DNA of 64,000 nt from Isachenkonia alkalipeptolytica (GCF_009910325.1 NZ_SUMG01000001.1:62001-126000); one strand, 5' to 3'; counted from the first letter of the stretch, positions 24,952 through 34,596 are shown. Numbers and translations are program-made. The notes: generated by a model not told the origin, from the letters alone.

Positions 24952-26268
24952 ATGAATTACCAGGAAGCGTTAAATTATATTCATGGTACCTATAAATTCG
25001 GCAAGAAAATCGGACTTACCAATATTCGAGAGCTTCTTCACCGTCTGGGAAACCCGGAAAAAGAGTTGAAAATTATTCATGTTGCGGGAACCAATGGAAA
25101 AGGGTCGGTCTCCTCCTTTATTCACGGAGGGCTAAAGGCGGCGGGGTATCAAGTGGGACTTTTCACCTCCCCCTATTTGGAAACCTTTCGGGAGCGAATG
25201 CAGATCAACGGAGAAAAAATTTCCGAGGAGCACTTAGTCCGGTCTACGGAGAAGGTAAAAGAGAAAATTCAGGAAATGGTTCAAGAGGGAAAACATCATC
25301 CTTCGGAATTTGAAGTGGTCACGGCCATCGCCCTGGACTATTTTCATCGGCAATCCGTAGATTTCCTCGTTCTTGAGGTAGGTCTCGGCGGACGGTTTGA
25401 TGCCACCAATGGGGTGGAGCGGCCCATCCTTTCCATTATTACAAACATCGGTTACGATCATACCGAGTACCTTGGGGATACCTTGGCAAAAATCGCCTAT
25501 GAAAAGGCGGGAATCATCAAGGAAAAGATCCCGGTAATTCTTTATCCCCAGGAACAAGAGGCCATGGAACAAATCCGGGAGATTGCAAATGCCAAGGAGG
25601 CCCCCATTCTTCCCGTGGATTTTTCTTCCTTAATCCTGGAAGGGGCATCCCTGGGAGAACAGCACTTTTCCATAAAAGTCGGGAGACAGGAGTATAACGC
25701 CTTAAGTATTCGGCTATTAGGTTCCTATCAAATCTATAACAGCATTACTGCGTTAACTGCTTTGGAGTACTTAAAATCCACGGGTCAAGTTTCCTATGAT
25801 CCCTCGATGATCCGGGAGGGGTTTTACCATACCCGGTGGCCGGGAAGGTTTGAAATCCTAAGAAAAAAGCCCCTTACCATTATTGACGGGGCCCATAATC
25901 CCCAGGCGGCCAAGGCCCTGACGGAAACCCTGAAACAGCATCTGCCCAAGGCGTCCATCACCTTTGTGATCGGTATGCTCTTAGATAAGGATATCCAAAG
26001 TTTCCTTGAAGAAATCGCTCCCTTGGGAGCCCGGTTTGTATTAACGAAGCCCTTCGGGCCCCGGGCGGCAGAGGCTGAAGATTTGCAGGAGATGCTTAGG
26101 GCCTATGAAAAACCCATGTATCCGGAACCCCGGGTATCCGAGGCCATCGATAAGGCCTATGCCATTACCGGAGAGGAAGAAGTCATCGTTTTGGTGGGCT
26201 CCTTATATATGATTGGAGAAGCCCGGACTTATATTCGTAAAAATTACAGTGACGTCCACAGTATTTAG
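24952..26268 (+). CDS. folC: Folylpolyglutamate synthase/dihydrofolate synthase
   Basis: FolC ligates glutamate to dihydropteroate and folates with ATP. The protein (438 residues from ATG 24952) has the Mur-ligase-like P-loop IHVAGTNGKGSVSSFI, the TSPYLETFRERMQ region, EVGLGGRFDATNG, TNIGYDHTEYLG and the C-terminal WPGRFEIL and IIDGAHNPQAA motifs. The start is placed at ATG 24952 because ATGGAGG lies 8 bases upstream. An intrinsic terminator follows at 26291. Confidence 0.96.
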   Translation: MNYQEALNYIHGTYKFGKKIGLTNIRELLHRLGNPEKELKIIHVAGTNGKGSVSSFIHGGLKAAGYQVGLFTSPYLETFRERMQINGEKISEEHLVRSTEKVKEKIQEMVQEGKHHPSEFEVVTAIALDYFHRQSVDFLVLEVGLGGRFDATNGVERPILSIITNIGYDHTEYLGDTLAKIAYEKAGIIKEKIPVILYPQEQEAMEQIREIANAKEAPILPVDFSSLILEGASLGEQHFSIKVGRQEYNALSIRLLGSYQIYNSITALTALEYLKSTGQVSYDPSMIREGFYHTRWPGRFEILRKKPLTIIDGAHNPQAAKALTETLKQHLPKASITFVIGMLLDKDIQSFLEEIAPLGARFVLTKPFGPRAAEAEDLQEMLRAYEKPMYPEPRVSEAIDKAYAITGEEEVIVLVGSLYMIGEARTYIRKNYSDVHSI

Positions 26269-26290
26269 GTTTGGATGGAAACCATTAGCA

Positions 26291-26336
26291 AACACCGGCT
26301 CCGGTTCATAAAAGGAAAGAGCGCCGGTGTTTTTTA
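26291..26336 (+). terminator. Terminator after folC
   Basis: AACACCGGC pairs with GCCGGTGTT, with a 23-base loop region, and is followed by six T residues. Confidence 0.7.
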
Positions 26337-26401
26337 TGGTATAATAAATACCGGTGATGGAAAAATCATCGACTACAGAAATTCAGAAACGGAGAATCCC
26401 C

Positions 26402-27262
26402 ATGAGAAAAATACTTTTTGTTATTAACCCCGCGGCGGGGAAAGGGAAAGGTTTAAAAGCCATCCCAAAGATCCGGCAGCGGTTTGAGAAATTCGACTAC
26501 GAAATTATCATATCCAAGGAAGTCAACGGCATCACCGCCCTTGTGCAGGAAGAGCTTCATAAAAATTACACCGATGTAATTGCTGTGGGAGGGGACGGCA
26601 CCCTGGGCGAAGTGATCAACGGAATCATAGGTAAAGATATAAAAGTAGGGGCGATTCCCCTGGGGTCGGGAAATGATTTTATTAAAACCCTGGGCCTTTC
26701 GGAAGACTTTGAAACACGACTCACAGCCATTGAAAAAGGACGAACGGAAGAGCTCTATGTCCCCTCGGTAAATGAACATTATTTTATAAATGTTTTGGGC
26801 TGGGGTGTGGATGCGGAAATTATTAAAGAAAAAAATAAAAATATTATTCGAGAAGGAAAGCTGAATTATTTATTCAGCACCTTAAAAATGCTGTGGATTT
26901 ATCAGCCCAAGGAAGCAACCGTCTACATAGATGATAAAAAGTTTACAAAGGAAGTTTACCTTGTGGCCGTGGGCAACGGTCAGTTTATCGGTAACGGCAT
27001 GAAGGTTTGCCCCGGAGGGAATCCCAGGGAGAAGGCCTTTGAAATATGCGTGGTAGAGAAGATGCCCCTAAGAACCCTGCTGCGCCATTTTCCCAAGATC
27101 TTTAAGGGCACCCACGGCACCGTTCAAGGGATTCATTTATTAAAGGGACACAGTATCCGGGTGCGGTTCCCTGAAAAAACCGTGATACAGGAAGACGGGA
27201 CATTACGTCAAGCAACGGAAATTCTCTTGAAAAAAGAGAAGAAAATTGAAATGATTATTTAA
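26402..27262 (+). CDS. YegS/BmrU family lipid (diacylglycerol) kinase
   Basis: This 286-residue protein begins MRKILFVINPAAGKGKG and has the diacylglycerol-kinase catalytic motif VGGDGTLGEVINGI (GGDGT) and IPLGSGNDFIKTLGL. The C-terminal beta-sandwich contains NGQFIGNGMKVCPG. These enzymes phosphorylate diacylglycerol or related lipids at the membrane. ATG 26402 follows CGGAG; an in-frame ATG at 26354 lies near a hairpin and is not favoured. The Nfo gene follows by 14 bases, so they share a transcript. Confidence 0.93.
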   Translation: MRKILFVINPAAGKGKGLKAIPKIRQRFEKFDYEIIISKEVNGITALVQEELHKNYTDVIAVGGDGTLGEVINGIIGKDIKVGAIPLGSGNDFIKTLGLSEDFETRLTAIEKGRTEELYVPSVNEHYFINVLGWGVDAEIIKEKNKNIIREGKLNYLFSTLKMLWIYQPKEATVYIDDKKFTKEVYLVAVGNGQFIGNGMKVCPGGNPREKAFEICVVEKMPLRTLLRHFPKIFKGTHGTVQGIHLLKGHSIRVRFPEKTVIQEDGTLRQATEILLKKEKKIEMII

Positions 27263-27276
27263 GAGAGGTGCTGTAA

Positions 27277-28116
27277 ATGTTAAAAATCGGTTGTCATATA
27301 TCTATCGGTAAGGGATTTTATCATGCGGGGAAGGAGGCACTTTCCCTGGGAGCCAACACCTTTCAGTTTTTTACCCGGAATCCCCGGGGAGGAAAGGCCA
27401 AGGCCTTAAACCCCGAGGATCTTCAAAACCTTCACCGGTTGATGAAAGAAGAGGAGTTTGCTCCGATATTCGCCCACGGTTCCTACACCATGAATCTGGC
27501 TTCGAATAAAAAAGATACCCGGGATTTTTCCAAGGGCTTGTTAAAGGAGGATTTAGAGCGGGTGGAGGAAATCTCCAACTGTTATTATATTTTTCATCCC
27601 GGATCCCACGTTAAACAGGGGGTGGATGCCGGCATTCAACAAATTATTGAAGCACTGAACGAAGCTATAGGCGAAAGTCAATCCACGCCGATTTTGCTGG
27701 AAGGAATGTCGGGGAAGGGGACGGAAATCGGCGGAGATTTGAGAGAATTGAAAAAAATCATTGATGGGGTGGAGGATTCCCGGAGGCTGGGGATCTGTAT
27801 AGATACCTGTCACTTGTATTCGGCGGGATATGATATTGTGGATCGCCTGGAAGAAGTTTTGGAAGAAATCGATCGACTGGTGGGGTTGGAACGGTTAAAA
27901 GCAGTGCATTTAAATGACAGCAAAACCGCCTTTCACTCGAAGAAAGATCGACACGAGGTTTTAGGCAAGGGCACCATTGGCGAAGAGGCCTTAGAAAGAA
28001 TCATCCGTCATCCCAGCCTTCGCCATCTCCCTTTCAATCTAGAGACCCCTAATGATCTTTCTGGATATGAAAAGGAAATCAAAAGACTACGGAAGGCATG
28101 GTTGAAAGATGTTTAA
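27277..28116 (+). CDS. nfo: Endonuclease IV (AP endonuclease)
   Basis: Endonuclease IV cleaves DNA at abasic sites using three zinc ions. The 279-residue TIM-barrel protein shows IGCHISIGKGFYHAG, FTRNPRGGKAKAL, FAHGSYTMNLAS, HPGSHVKQG, LGICIDTCHLYSAGYD, VHLNDSKTAFHSKKDRHEVLGKG-like zinc ligands and NLETPND. It is of normal length. Repair of the abasic products of the Tag/HDG glycosylase in this window would pass through such an enzyme. The FliL-like gene overlaps its last 8 bases. Confidence 0.96.
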   Translation: MLKIGCHISIGKGFYHAGKEALSLGANTFQFFTRNPRGGKAKALNPEDLQNLHRLMKEEEFAPIFAHGSYTMNLASNKKDTRDFSKGLLKEDLERVEEISNCYYIFHPGSHVKQGVDAGIQQIIEALNEAIGESQSTPILLEGMSGKGTEIGGDLRELKKIIDGVEDSRRLGICIDTCHLYSAGYDIVDRLEEVLEEIDRLVGLERLKAVHLNDSKTAFHSKKDRHEVLGKGTIGEEALERIIRHPSLRHLPFNLETPNDLSGYEKEIKRLRKAWLKDV

Positions 28117-28567
28117 GATGGAAAAGGAGAACTTGAAATTCCTTAAAAAGTGGTTGAAACATGAATATGCCCCGATGGTTGTGGCCGGAGCGGCGATCCT
28201 CGGGGTTCTAGTGGCGGTTTATTTGTTTTTTGCCCATGAGGGCGGGCCGGAGGCCTCGGTGGAAGGGCAGACTCACGGAAGTGCCTATAGCGAGAACATT
28301 AAAATTAGCAGTAGCGGTCCCGCAGGCCGCGGGCGGGTGAAGATGAGTTACTATTTAAGAAGCGAGGAAGCCTTTGAAGAGGCCATGGCCACAAAGGAGT
28401 ATGTGATTCGGGACTTAACCATTGAAACCCTTCTATCATGGGACGAAGAATCTTTAAGCACCCGGGAAGGCATGGAAAACTTTAAAGAGGAGTTGCTTAA
28501 TTTGATTTATGCAGAAACCGGCATTCCCGTAGATGGGATTTATTTTCATGAGTTCATACTAAACTAG
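28109..28567 (+). CDS. FliL-like single-pass membrane protein
   Basis: The 152-residue protein has a charged N-terminus, one membrane segment (MVVAGAAILGVLVAVYLFF, about 26-44) and an external domain. The domain's end resembles FliL: DLTIETLLSWDEESLSTREG, FKEELLNLIYAETGIPVDG and the closing VDGIYFHEFILN (compare the V-x-x-V-Y-F-T-x-F-[VI] end of FliL). FliL sits at the flagellar stator, but no flagellar gene is near, so this may be an orphan paralogue. Start ATG 28109 overlaps nfo by 8 bases; ATG 28118 is possible. No strong ribosome-binding site is seen, so translation is probably coupled to nfo. Confidence 0.65.
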   Translation: MFKMEKENLKFLKKWLKHEYAPMVVAGAAILGVLVAVYLFFAHEGGPEASVEGQTHGSAYSENIKISSSGPAGRGRVKMSYYLRSEEAFEEAMATKEYVIRDLTIETLLSWDEESLSTREGMENFKEELLNLIYAETGIPVDGIYFHEFILN

Positions 28568-28595
28568 AATATCATATTAAATTAGGATAAAGGGA

Positions 28596-29126
28596 TTAAA
28601 GATTTCGCCTCTCCAATAGCCGAAAGGTTCCTACCGAAGCAAGATAACCAAGGACAAAGGTAAGGATGGTGGGGACAATTACCAGCACAGGATGACTCAA
28701 GGCTTCCCCGGAAACTCCGCCGATGGTGTAGGCGGCCATGTAAAAGGTAAGGGGAAGTTGTACTGCGGGGAAAAAAGCAGAAGAAAGAATAATGCTTCTT
28801 TTGCTTTTGTATCCTCTGAAAACCAGGAAAGAAAAAAGATCGGTTAAGATGCCTCCAAAAAAAGCGATGAAAAACATCCCGATAAAAAATCCGCTTAGAA
28901 GGACCCCGATTAATAGACCTAAGAGAGAGGGAATACCGATTTTCGGTATTTTTTTTGTTAAAAAAGTCACACCCCCTGCATAGATAGGAGAAACGATGAT
29001 GGCCTTATAGGCGGGAAGAGGCATAAACTGCATGACGGGTATTAAAATGTAACCCAAAACAAAGACTGCGGACACGGTTAAGGCAATTAATACCAGATCT
29101 TTAAGTTGAAGTTCAAGTAATTTCAT
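28596..29126 (-). CDS. Membrane protein resembling an ECF S component
   Basis: The 176-residue protein from ATG 29126 has five or six hydrophobic segments with short loops: LVLIALTVSAVFVLGYILIP, IVSPIYAGGVTFL, LLGLLIGVLLSGFFIGMFF and VLVIVPTILTFVLGYLAS. The pattern and the LxLKDLVLIALTxAVxxV start resemble ECF S components (MptD/trep-like group), but no substrate can be assigned. The start at 29126 fits AGAGGTG; a longer reading to 29225 lacks any hydrophobic or conserved segment. It stands alone on the minus strand between two plus-strand genes. Confidence 0.65.
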   Translation of the reverse strand: MKLLELQLKDLVLIALTVSAVFVLGYILIPVMQFMPLPAYKAIIVSPIYAGGVTFLTKKIPKIGIPSLLGLLIGVLLSGFFIGMFFIAFFGGILTDLFSFLVFRGYKSKRSIILSSAFFPAVQLPLTFYMAAYTIGGVSGEALSHPVLVIVPTILTFVLGYLASVGTFRLLERRNL

Positions 29127-29295
29127 AGGGCACCTCTTTTTATTATTTCTGATTTCAATTAGACTATCATTATATAATGGAATTTTTGAATCATCAAGAG
29201 ATTTCAAAAGTGTGAGTTTCATCACGGAACCGAAGAGAAGGGTATTATATGATGGTTTTAAGCAAGAAATAAACCATTAAAGGAGAGATCAGTTC

Positions 29296-30954
29296 ATGAG
29301 TAATGAAATGTTTTGTCATCAATGTCAAGAAGCTGCAGGGAATGTCGGTTGTAGTGCTAAAGCAGGAGCCTGTGGAAAGCCCAGCGACGTTTCCAACCTT
29401 CAGGATTTATTAATTTATACGTTAAAAGGGGTAGCGGAGCTAAACCTTCAAGCCAGAAAAGCGGGACTGAACCGGGATAAAACCGACCGTTTAATGATGG
29501 ACGGATTATTTTCCACCATCACCAATGCAAACTTTGACGGTGAAGCCATTAAAGACCGTATTGAAAAAGCCTTAGAGAAAAGAGAAGAACTAAAGGCCTT
29601 GTTAAAAGAAGAAGGAAAGCTGGAAAACAAAGATTACAAAGGATTTGTCACCTGGACAGGGGAAAGAAAGAACTTCGAAGAGAAATCCGAAGATAAAGAA
29701 GTGGGAATACTTGCAACGGAAAATGAAGACGTTCGAAGTCTTAGATCCTTAGTCATCTTTGGACTAAAGGGTATGGCGGCCTACGGAGAGCACGCCCTGA
29801 ACCTGAATATGCATAAAACGGAAATTTCCGAGTTTATGGAACGAGCTCTGGTTTCAACGGAAGATGACACGCTTACCGCCGATGACCTGGTAGCCTTGGT
29901 ATTGGAAACCGGTAAATACGGGGTGGACGTAATGGCCCTTCTCGATGAAGCCCATACTTCCAATTACGGAAATCCGGAAATTACAGAAGTGGAAATCGGT
30001 GTTCGAAATAATCCCGGAATTCTAGTCAGCGGACATGATTTAAAAGACTTTGAGGAACTGCTGGAACAAACCGCAGGAACCGGTGTGGATGTATACACTC
30101 ACTCGGAAATGCTTCCGGCAAACTACTACCCGGCCTTTAAAAAACATGATCACTTCGTAGGAAACTATGGAAATGCCTGGTGGAAGCAAAAAGAAGAGTT
30201 TGAAAGCTTTAACGGACCCGTACTGTTTACCACAAATTGTATCGTACCTCCGAAAGCAAGCTACAGTGACCGGATTTATACCACGGGAGCTTCCGGATAC
30301 CCCGGATTCAAGCATATCCCTAATCGAGCCGAGGGCGGAAAAAAAGACTTCTCTGAAGTAATTGAACATGCCAAAAACACGAAAGCCCCTACAGGAATTG
30401 AAGAAGGTAAAATTGTCGGAGGATTTGCCCATAACCAAGTTCTAGAGCTTGCGGATAAAGTAGTGGACGCCGTGAAATCCGGAGCCATTAAGCAGTTCTT
30501 TGTAATGGCCGGTTGCGACGGAAGAATGAAAGATCGAAATTACTATACGGATTTTGCTCAGGAACTGCCGAAGGATACTGTGATTTTAACCGCCGGTTGT
30601 GCAAAATACCGATACAATAAATTAGACTTAGGAGACATCGGTGGCATTCCAAGAGTATTGGATGCAGGACAGTGTAACGACTCCTACTCTCTAGCAGTGA
30701 TTGCCATGAAGCTTAAAGAAGTATTCGAGTTAAACGATATCAATGAATTACCGATCTCCTATAACATTGCCTGGTATGAGCAAAAAGCGGTAATCGTTCT
30801 ATTAGCGTTACTACATCTAGGAGTAAAAAATATTAAACTTGGGCCGACTTTACCGGCATTCTTATCACCGAATGTAGCCAAGGTTCTAGTAGAAACCTTT
30901 GGAATTAACGGAATCCAGACCGTAGAAGAAGACATGGAGCAATTCCTGGGATAA
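29296..30954 (+). CDS. hcp: Hybrid cluster protein (hydroxylamine reductase)
   Basis: The 552-residue protein carries the N-terminal [4Fe-4S] cysteines C7, C10, C19 and C26 in [12 protein letters not shown]...CSAKAGACG. Hybrid-cluster ligands lie downstream: FTTNCIVPP, the [10 protein letters not shown] cysteine, [12 protein letters not shown] and [17 protein letters not shown]. Glu and His ligands are in the NLNMHK and nearby segments. Hcp reduces hydroxylamine and nitric oxide and takes part in protein S-nitrosylation control; it is cytosolic. It is long enough to be the class I/II clostridial form. The start follows AAAGGAGAG. A long hairpin follows the gene. Confidence 0.96.
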   Translation: MSNEMFCHQCQEAAGNVGCSAKAGACGKPSDVSNLQDLLIYTLKGVAELNLQARKAGLNRDKTDRLMMDGLFSTITNANFDGEAIKDRIEKALEKREELKALLKEEGKLENKDYKGFVTWTGERKNFEEKSEDKEVGILATENEDVRSLRSLVIFGLKGMAAYGEHALNLNMHKTEISEFMERALVSTEDDTLTADDLVALVLETGKYGVDVMALLDEAHTSNYGNPEITEVEIGVRNNPGILVSGHDLKDFEELLEQTAGTGVDVYTHSEMLPANYYPAFKKHDHFVGNYGNAWWKQKEEFESFNGPVLFTTNCIVPPKASYSDRIYTTGASGYPGFKHIPNRAEGGKKDFSEVIEHAKNTKAPTGIEEGKIVGGFAHNQVLELADKVVDAVKSGAIKQFFVMAGCDGRMKDRNYYTDFAQELPKDTVILTAGCAKYRYNKLDLGDIGGIPRVLDAGQCNDSYSLAVIAMKLKEVFELNDINELPISYNIAWYEQKAVIVLLALLHLGVKNIKLGPTLPAFLSPNVAKVLVETFGINGIQTVEEDMEQFLG

Positions 30955-30975
30955 TTTCGTCAGAATAAACATGCT

Positions 30976-31018
30976 ACAAAAATGTACCAGGGGGTCCGAC
31001 CCCCTGGTACATTTTTGT
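30976..31018 (+). repeat. 19-bp perfect inverted repeat, REP-like hairpin and possible terminator
   Basis: ACAAAAATGTACCAGGGGG and CCCCCTGGTACATTTTTGT are exact complements around TCCGA. The length and perfect symmetry exceed those of the other terminators here, and the GGGGGTCCGACCCCC core resembles REP/RAYT-type elements seen in diverse genomes. It may also end the hcp transcript. Confidence 0.7.
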
Positions 31019-31107
31019 GAAAGAAACCGATAAAATTGGATGTGTAAAATAGAGGGTATAGGGTATAAGAGTCCTAGAGTAAGAATAACAATGAAGGAGA
31101 GTGGAAC

Positions 31108-31719
31108 ATGAAAATTAAAAGCATATATGTACCGAAGGAGGACCTGACCATAGTCAAAAGCACGGATAGAGTTCAGGATGTGTTGAAACGATTTGAAGAA
31201 ACCGGAATTTTCTCCCTACCCGTGGTTAAGGGCAATGATTTACTGGGAACCATTTATAAAGAAAAGCTTTACCGGGTACTGGCGGATATGGACAATAAAG
31301 AGGCTTATAAAAATCAGGAAATTGAGGATTCTCTGATTATTAAAAATGAACGGTTCACCACCTTAGAAGCGCCGGTGGAATTGGCAGCGAAGGAGTTTGT
31401 GGACAATCAGTTGACCTTTATTCCTGTAAATACGGAAGAGGGAGACTTTGCAGGCATTGTCACCCATAAAGCCATTTTTAAATACCTAGTGGATCTATTC
31501 GGGATCACTGAAGATAAGATTGTGGTCTACATAGAGAATATGTCGGGACAATTAGCAAAGGTGTTGGATGTGTTTACGAAGCTTAATGTAAACATTAAAA
31601 AAATCGTGGCGGAGGATGCGAAAGTGTTGAATCTCTATCGCTTAATCATTCAGCCAGAGAAGGATCTTACTAAGGTTCGGGAAGCTCTAAAAAAAGACGG
31701 ATTGAGAGTGGAGGAGTAA
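31108..31719 (+). CDS. CBS-domain pair protein with C-terminal ACT-like domain
   Basis: The 203-residue protein has two CBS motifs (about 1-60 and 70-130: SLPVVKGNDLLGTIYKEKL and FIPVNTEEGDFAGIVTHKAIFKYLV). A C-terminal ACT-like domain follows (about 138-203: VVYIENMSGQLAKVLDVFTKL, VNIKKIVAED). CBS pairs usually bind adenosyl nucleotides and ACT domains bind amino acids, so it is a small regulatory sensor of unknown partner. The ATG follows GAAGGAGAG. It is a single gene between hcp and the convergent NSS transporter. Confidence 0.85.
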   Translation: MKIKSIYVPKEDLTIVKSTDRVQDVLKRFEETGIFSLPVVKGNDLLGTIYKEKLYRVLADMDNKEAYKNQEIEDSLIIKNERFTTLEAPVELAAKEFVDNQLTFIPVNTEEGDFAGIVTHKAIFKYLVDLFGITEDKIVVYIENMSGQLAKVLDVFTKLNVNIKKIVAEDAKVLNLYRLIIQPEKDLTKVREALKKDGLRVEE

Positions 31720-31760
31720 TTTAACATTCCATGAGGGAAGCGCCGGATTTTTTCAATGAT

Positions 31761-31816
31761 AAAACAAAAAAACAACCCAACCTTTCTGATGAAAGGAAGG
31801 GTTGTTTTTTTGTTTT
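31761..31816 (+). terminator. Bidirectional terminator between CBS protein and NSS transporter genes
   Basis: AAACAACCC..CCTTTC-tgat-GAAAGG..GGGTTGTTT forms a long stem with a small internal loop, flanked by A and T tracts on both strands. Confidence 0.85.
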
Positions 31817-31843
31817 CGAAAAGATCTTTAGGTAAGAAGATTC

Positions 31844-33196
31844 TTAGGTAAGTCCTTGAATAAACACCACGAATATTGCAATTGGTGCTACGAATTTGAT
31901 TAAAAAACTCCACACTCCTGCAAGCTTAAAGCTGATGGTTCCTTGATTGGTGGCTTCTTTAATGGCATTCTCAATGCCCCAAATCCATCCGATAAAGATG
32001 CAAAGGAAAAATCCTCCGATGGGCAGCAACAGATTGCTGGCAAAGAAATCGATGGAATCCATAATGTTCATACCCCGAATCAATTCCACATGGCTTAAAG
32101 CGCCCATTCCTAGGGAAGAGGGAAGACCCACAAGGAATACCAATGCCCCCATTAAAAAAGCGGCATTCTTTCTTCTGAAATTGAACTTATCTACAACGAA
32201 GGATACAGAAGCTTCCAACAGAGAAATTGACGAGGTTAGTGCTGCAAACAGTACCAATAGGAAGAACAAACCTCCAAAAAAGATTCCCATAGGCATTTCT
32301 GCAAATACTGCAGGAAGAGTAATAAACAGCAGTCCCGCACCGGTATCCGGTTCAAAACCTAAGGCAAATACTGCAGGCAGCACCGTAAGTCCGGCAACCA
32401 GAGCGATCATGGTATCCAGTAAAGGAATAAAAAATGAGTTTTGAGGTAGGTTTTCGCCTTTTGGAAGATAACTTCCATAAGTAATAATTACCCCCATCCC
32501 AAGACTTAGAGAGAAAAAAACCTGTCCCAGAGCGGAGAGGATCACATCTCCGGTGATCGCTGAGAAGTTCGGGGCTAAGAAAAACTGCACCCCTTCCATG
32601 GCACCATCTAAGGTCAAGGAACGAACCATGATAATCAGCATCATAACAAATAGTCCCGGCATTAAAATTTTACTGTATTTTTCAATTCCGCCGCTAATAC
32701 CACCCATAACAATGCTAAGGGTGATAAGGGCAAAAATACCGTGGAAAAGCGCCGGTTGAAAGGAACTTCCCACAAAGTCCATAAAAATCCCTTCATAAGC
32801 TCCAGACTCGAAACCGCTGAGTCCGCCGCTTACGGTTTGAAACAGATAGTTAATAATCCATCCTCCGATAACACTGTAAAAAGAGAGAATTAAAAAGGAT
32901 GCTAAAACACCGATGCCTCCCACCCAAGCCCATTTAGACCGGATTTTTTTATAGGCTCCGATGGCATTCAGCTGGGTATGCCGACCGATTACCAATTCTG
33001 CTAACATTAAGGTAAAACCTACTAATAATAAAATTGCAAAGTACACCATTAAAAATGCTCCACCGCCGTTACGGCCGGCTTCCACGGGAAAACGCCATAA
33101 ATTTCCCAGTCCTACTGCGGATCCAGCGGCGGCAAGAATAAAACCGATTTTGGAATTCCATTGTCCTCTTTCCTGCTGTTTTTCTAAAGATGCCAA
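31844..33196 (-). CDS. Neurotransmitter:sodium symporter (NSS/SLC6) family transporter
   Basis: The 450-residue protein has about 11-12 membrane segments and the NSS N-terminal signature GFILAAAGSAVGLGNLWRFP followed by NGGGAFLMVY, the Na+/substrate site of LeuT-like carriers. Also present are GGISGGIEKYSKILMP and SISLLEASVSFVVD. These transporters import amino acids with Na+. The start is TTG 33196 with AAGGAGG 8 bases upstream. It is a single gene on the minus strand, with the shared bidirectional terminator at its end. The substrate is unknown. Confidence 0.94.
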   Translation of the reverse strand: MASLEKQQERGQWNSKIGFILAAAGSAVGLGNLWRFPVEAGRNGGGAFLMVYFAILLLVGFTLMLAELVIGRHTQLNAIGAYKKIRSKWAWVGGIGVLASFLILSFYSVIGGWIINYLFQTVSGGLSGFESGAYEGIFMDFVGSSFQPALFHGIFALITLSIVMGGISGGIEKYSKILMPGLFVMMLIIMVRSLTLDGAMEGVQFFLAPNFSAITGDVILSALGQVFFSLSLGMGVIITYGSYLPKGENLPQNSFFIPLLDTMIALVAGLTVLPAVFALGFEPDTGAGLLFITLPAVFAEMPMGIFFGGLFFLLVLFAALTSSISLLEASVSFVVDKFNFRRKNAAFLMGALVFLVGLPSSLGMGALSHVELIRGMNIMDSIDFFASNLLLPIGGFFLCIFIGWIWGIENAIKEATNQGTISFKLAGVWSFLIKFVAPIAIFVVFIQGLT

Positions 33197-33398
33197 GTAT
33201 AAAACCTCCTTAAATTTTTGAATATTGTAGCAAATCCTTAAAATTGCCCAACGAAATCTATTCTATATTCTTCAGAATATTATTGCAAGTGTTAAAAAAT
33301 AAACAAGAGAAATAACTAGTATAAGCATTGAAAATAGAAATAAGAAGGATTTTCCTGGGTAATTGGTGCTAAATAGAGAAAGGATTTTATTTTTATGT

Positions 33399-33426
33399 TT
33401 GAACCTATCGGAAAATATAGTATAAT
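33399..33426 (+). promoter_or_regulatory. Promoter of ftsZ
   Basis: TTGAAC at 33399-33404 and TATAAT at 33421-33426 with a 16-base spacer, 45 bases before the ftsZ ATG. The 275-base gap between the divergent NSS and ftsZ genes holds this promoter and no other gene that I can support. Confidence 0.7.
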
Positions 33427-33471
33427 GTAGGGAATAAAGAGGTTAAGACTATTTAGAAGGAGTGGATAGAG

Positions 33472-34539
33472 ATGTTGGAGTTCGATATAAATGATGACAG
33501 CCATATTGCAAAAATCAAAGTGATCGGTACCGGGGGAGGCGGCAACAACGCCCTTAATCACATGGTGAACTCAGGACTGCAGGGGGTAGAATACATAGCG
33601 GTCAACACGGATAAACAGGCCTTGTTCAACTCCGTAGCGGACCACAAACTGCAGATCGGAAACAAAATTACCAAAGGACTGGGAGCGGGGGCCAATCCGG
33701 AAATCGGTAAAAAAGCCGCCAATGAAAGCGAAGGGGAAATCGAAGGTCTCTTGCAAGGGGCGGATATGGTCTTTATCACAGCGGGCATGGGCGGTGGAAC
33801 CGGCACCGGTTCCGCACCGGTCATTGCGGAGGTAGCCAAACGCTTAGGAATTCTCACTGTGGGTGTGGTAACGGAACCCTTTAAGTTTGAAGGAAAAAGA
33901 AGAGCGAAGGCGGCGAAAGCCGGCGTGATGGATTTAAAACAGCATGTGGATACCTTAGTGATGGTGCCCAATGACAAACTGTTAGAAGTTGCGGAGAGCA
34001 ACACCAGTATGCTGGATGCCTTTAAATTAGCAGACAACGTACTGCGCCAAGGGGTGCAGGGTATTTCTGATTTGATTACCATCCCGGGGCTTGTAAATCT
34101 GGACTTTGCCGATGTAAGCACCGTAATGCGGGAACAAGGCGTTGCCCACATGGGTGTGGGCGTGGCCGAAGGAGAAAACAAGGCGGTAAAGGCAGTAAAC
34201 AAAGCCATTGACAGTCCTCTGCTTTCCACTTCTATTAAAGGTGCGAAAGGGGTTTTACTTAATATTACCGGAAATTCGGATATGAATCTTTTTGAAATCA
34301 ATGAGGCTGCAGAAATCATCACCGATAAAGCGGACCCGGAAGCCAATATCATTTTTGGATCGGTCATTGACGAAAATATCGGAGACAAAATTAAAGTTAC
34401 CATTATTGCTACGGGATTTGAAGAAGGGAAGACTCCTTCGGAAACTAAAAATTCCAGGGGAGAGAACCAAGAGGAGAAAAAGGAGACGGAAGCTTCTAAG
34501 GACTTTGATATCCCCGAGTTTCTGTATCGTCGGGACTAG
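33472..34539 (+). CDS. ftsZ: Cell division protein FtsZ
   Basis: The 355-residue protein is a bacterial tubulin. It has the N-terminal [19 protein letters not shown], the tubulin signature [16 protein letters not shown] (about residues 105-120), T7-region [12 protein letters not shown], and a conserved C-terminal tail after an acidic/basic linker ([12 protein letters not shown]) that should bind FtsA/ZapA/SepF-type partners. It polymerises with GTP into the division ring. It is not beside other division or wall genes; its neighbours are an amino-acid transporter and DegV. It could be a second FtsZ or the only one. The ATG follows AGAAGGAGTG. Confidence 0.94.
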   Translation: MLEFDINDDSHIAKIKVIGTGGGGNNALNHMVNSGLQGVEYIAVNTDKQALFNSVADHKLQIGNKITKGLGAGANPEIGKKAANESEGEIEGLLQGADMVFITAGMGGGTGTGSAPVIAEVAKRLGILTVGVVTEPFKFEGKRRAKAAKAGVMDLKQHVDTLVMVPNDKLLEVAESNTSMLDAFKLADNVLRQGVQGISDLITIPGLVNLDFADVSTVMREQGVAHMGVGVAEGENKAVKAVNKAIDSPLLSTSIKGAKGVLLNITGNSDMNLFEINEAAEIITDKADPEANIIFGSVIDENIGDKIKVTIIATGFEEGKTPSETKNSRGENQEEKKETEASKDFDIPEFLYRRD

Positions 34540-34596
34540 GATCTTTAATCATCCATAAAAGCAGAGATTTTGAAATGAGGAAAGTTAAAAAGAAAT

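Noticed and set aside
28596-29225. Longer start for the S-component-like protein at 29225
   Set aside because: The added 33 residues have no hydrophobic or conserved pattern, and AGAGGTG lies before ATG 29126.
29226-29295. HcpR-type operator before hcp
   Set aside because: Only ATGGTTT/AAACCAT with 13-base spacing was found, which does not match the TTGAC-like HcpR site.
31947-32444. Open frame antisense to the NSS transporter
   Set aside because: Lysine/asparagine/proline-rich low-complexity translation without ribosome-binding site; the minus strand holds the real gene.
33558-34403. Long 281-codon open frame antisense to ftsZ
   Set aside because: It is a shadow of the ftsZ codon pattern, lacks a promoter and ribosome-binding site, and its composition (Ser/Pro/Thr-rich) is not protein-like.
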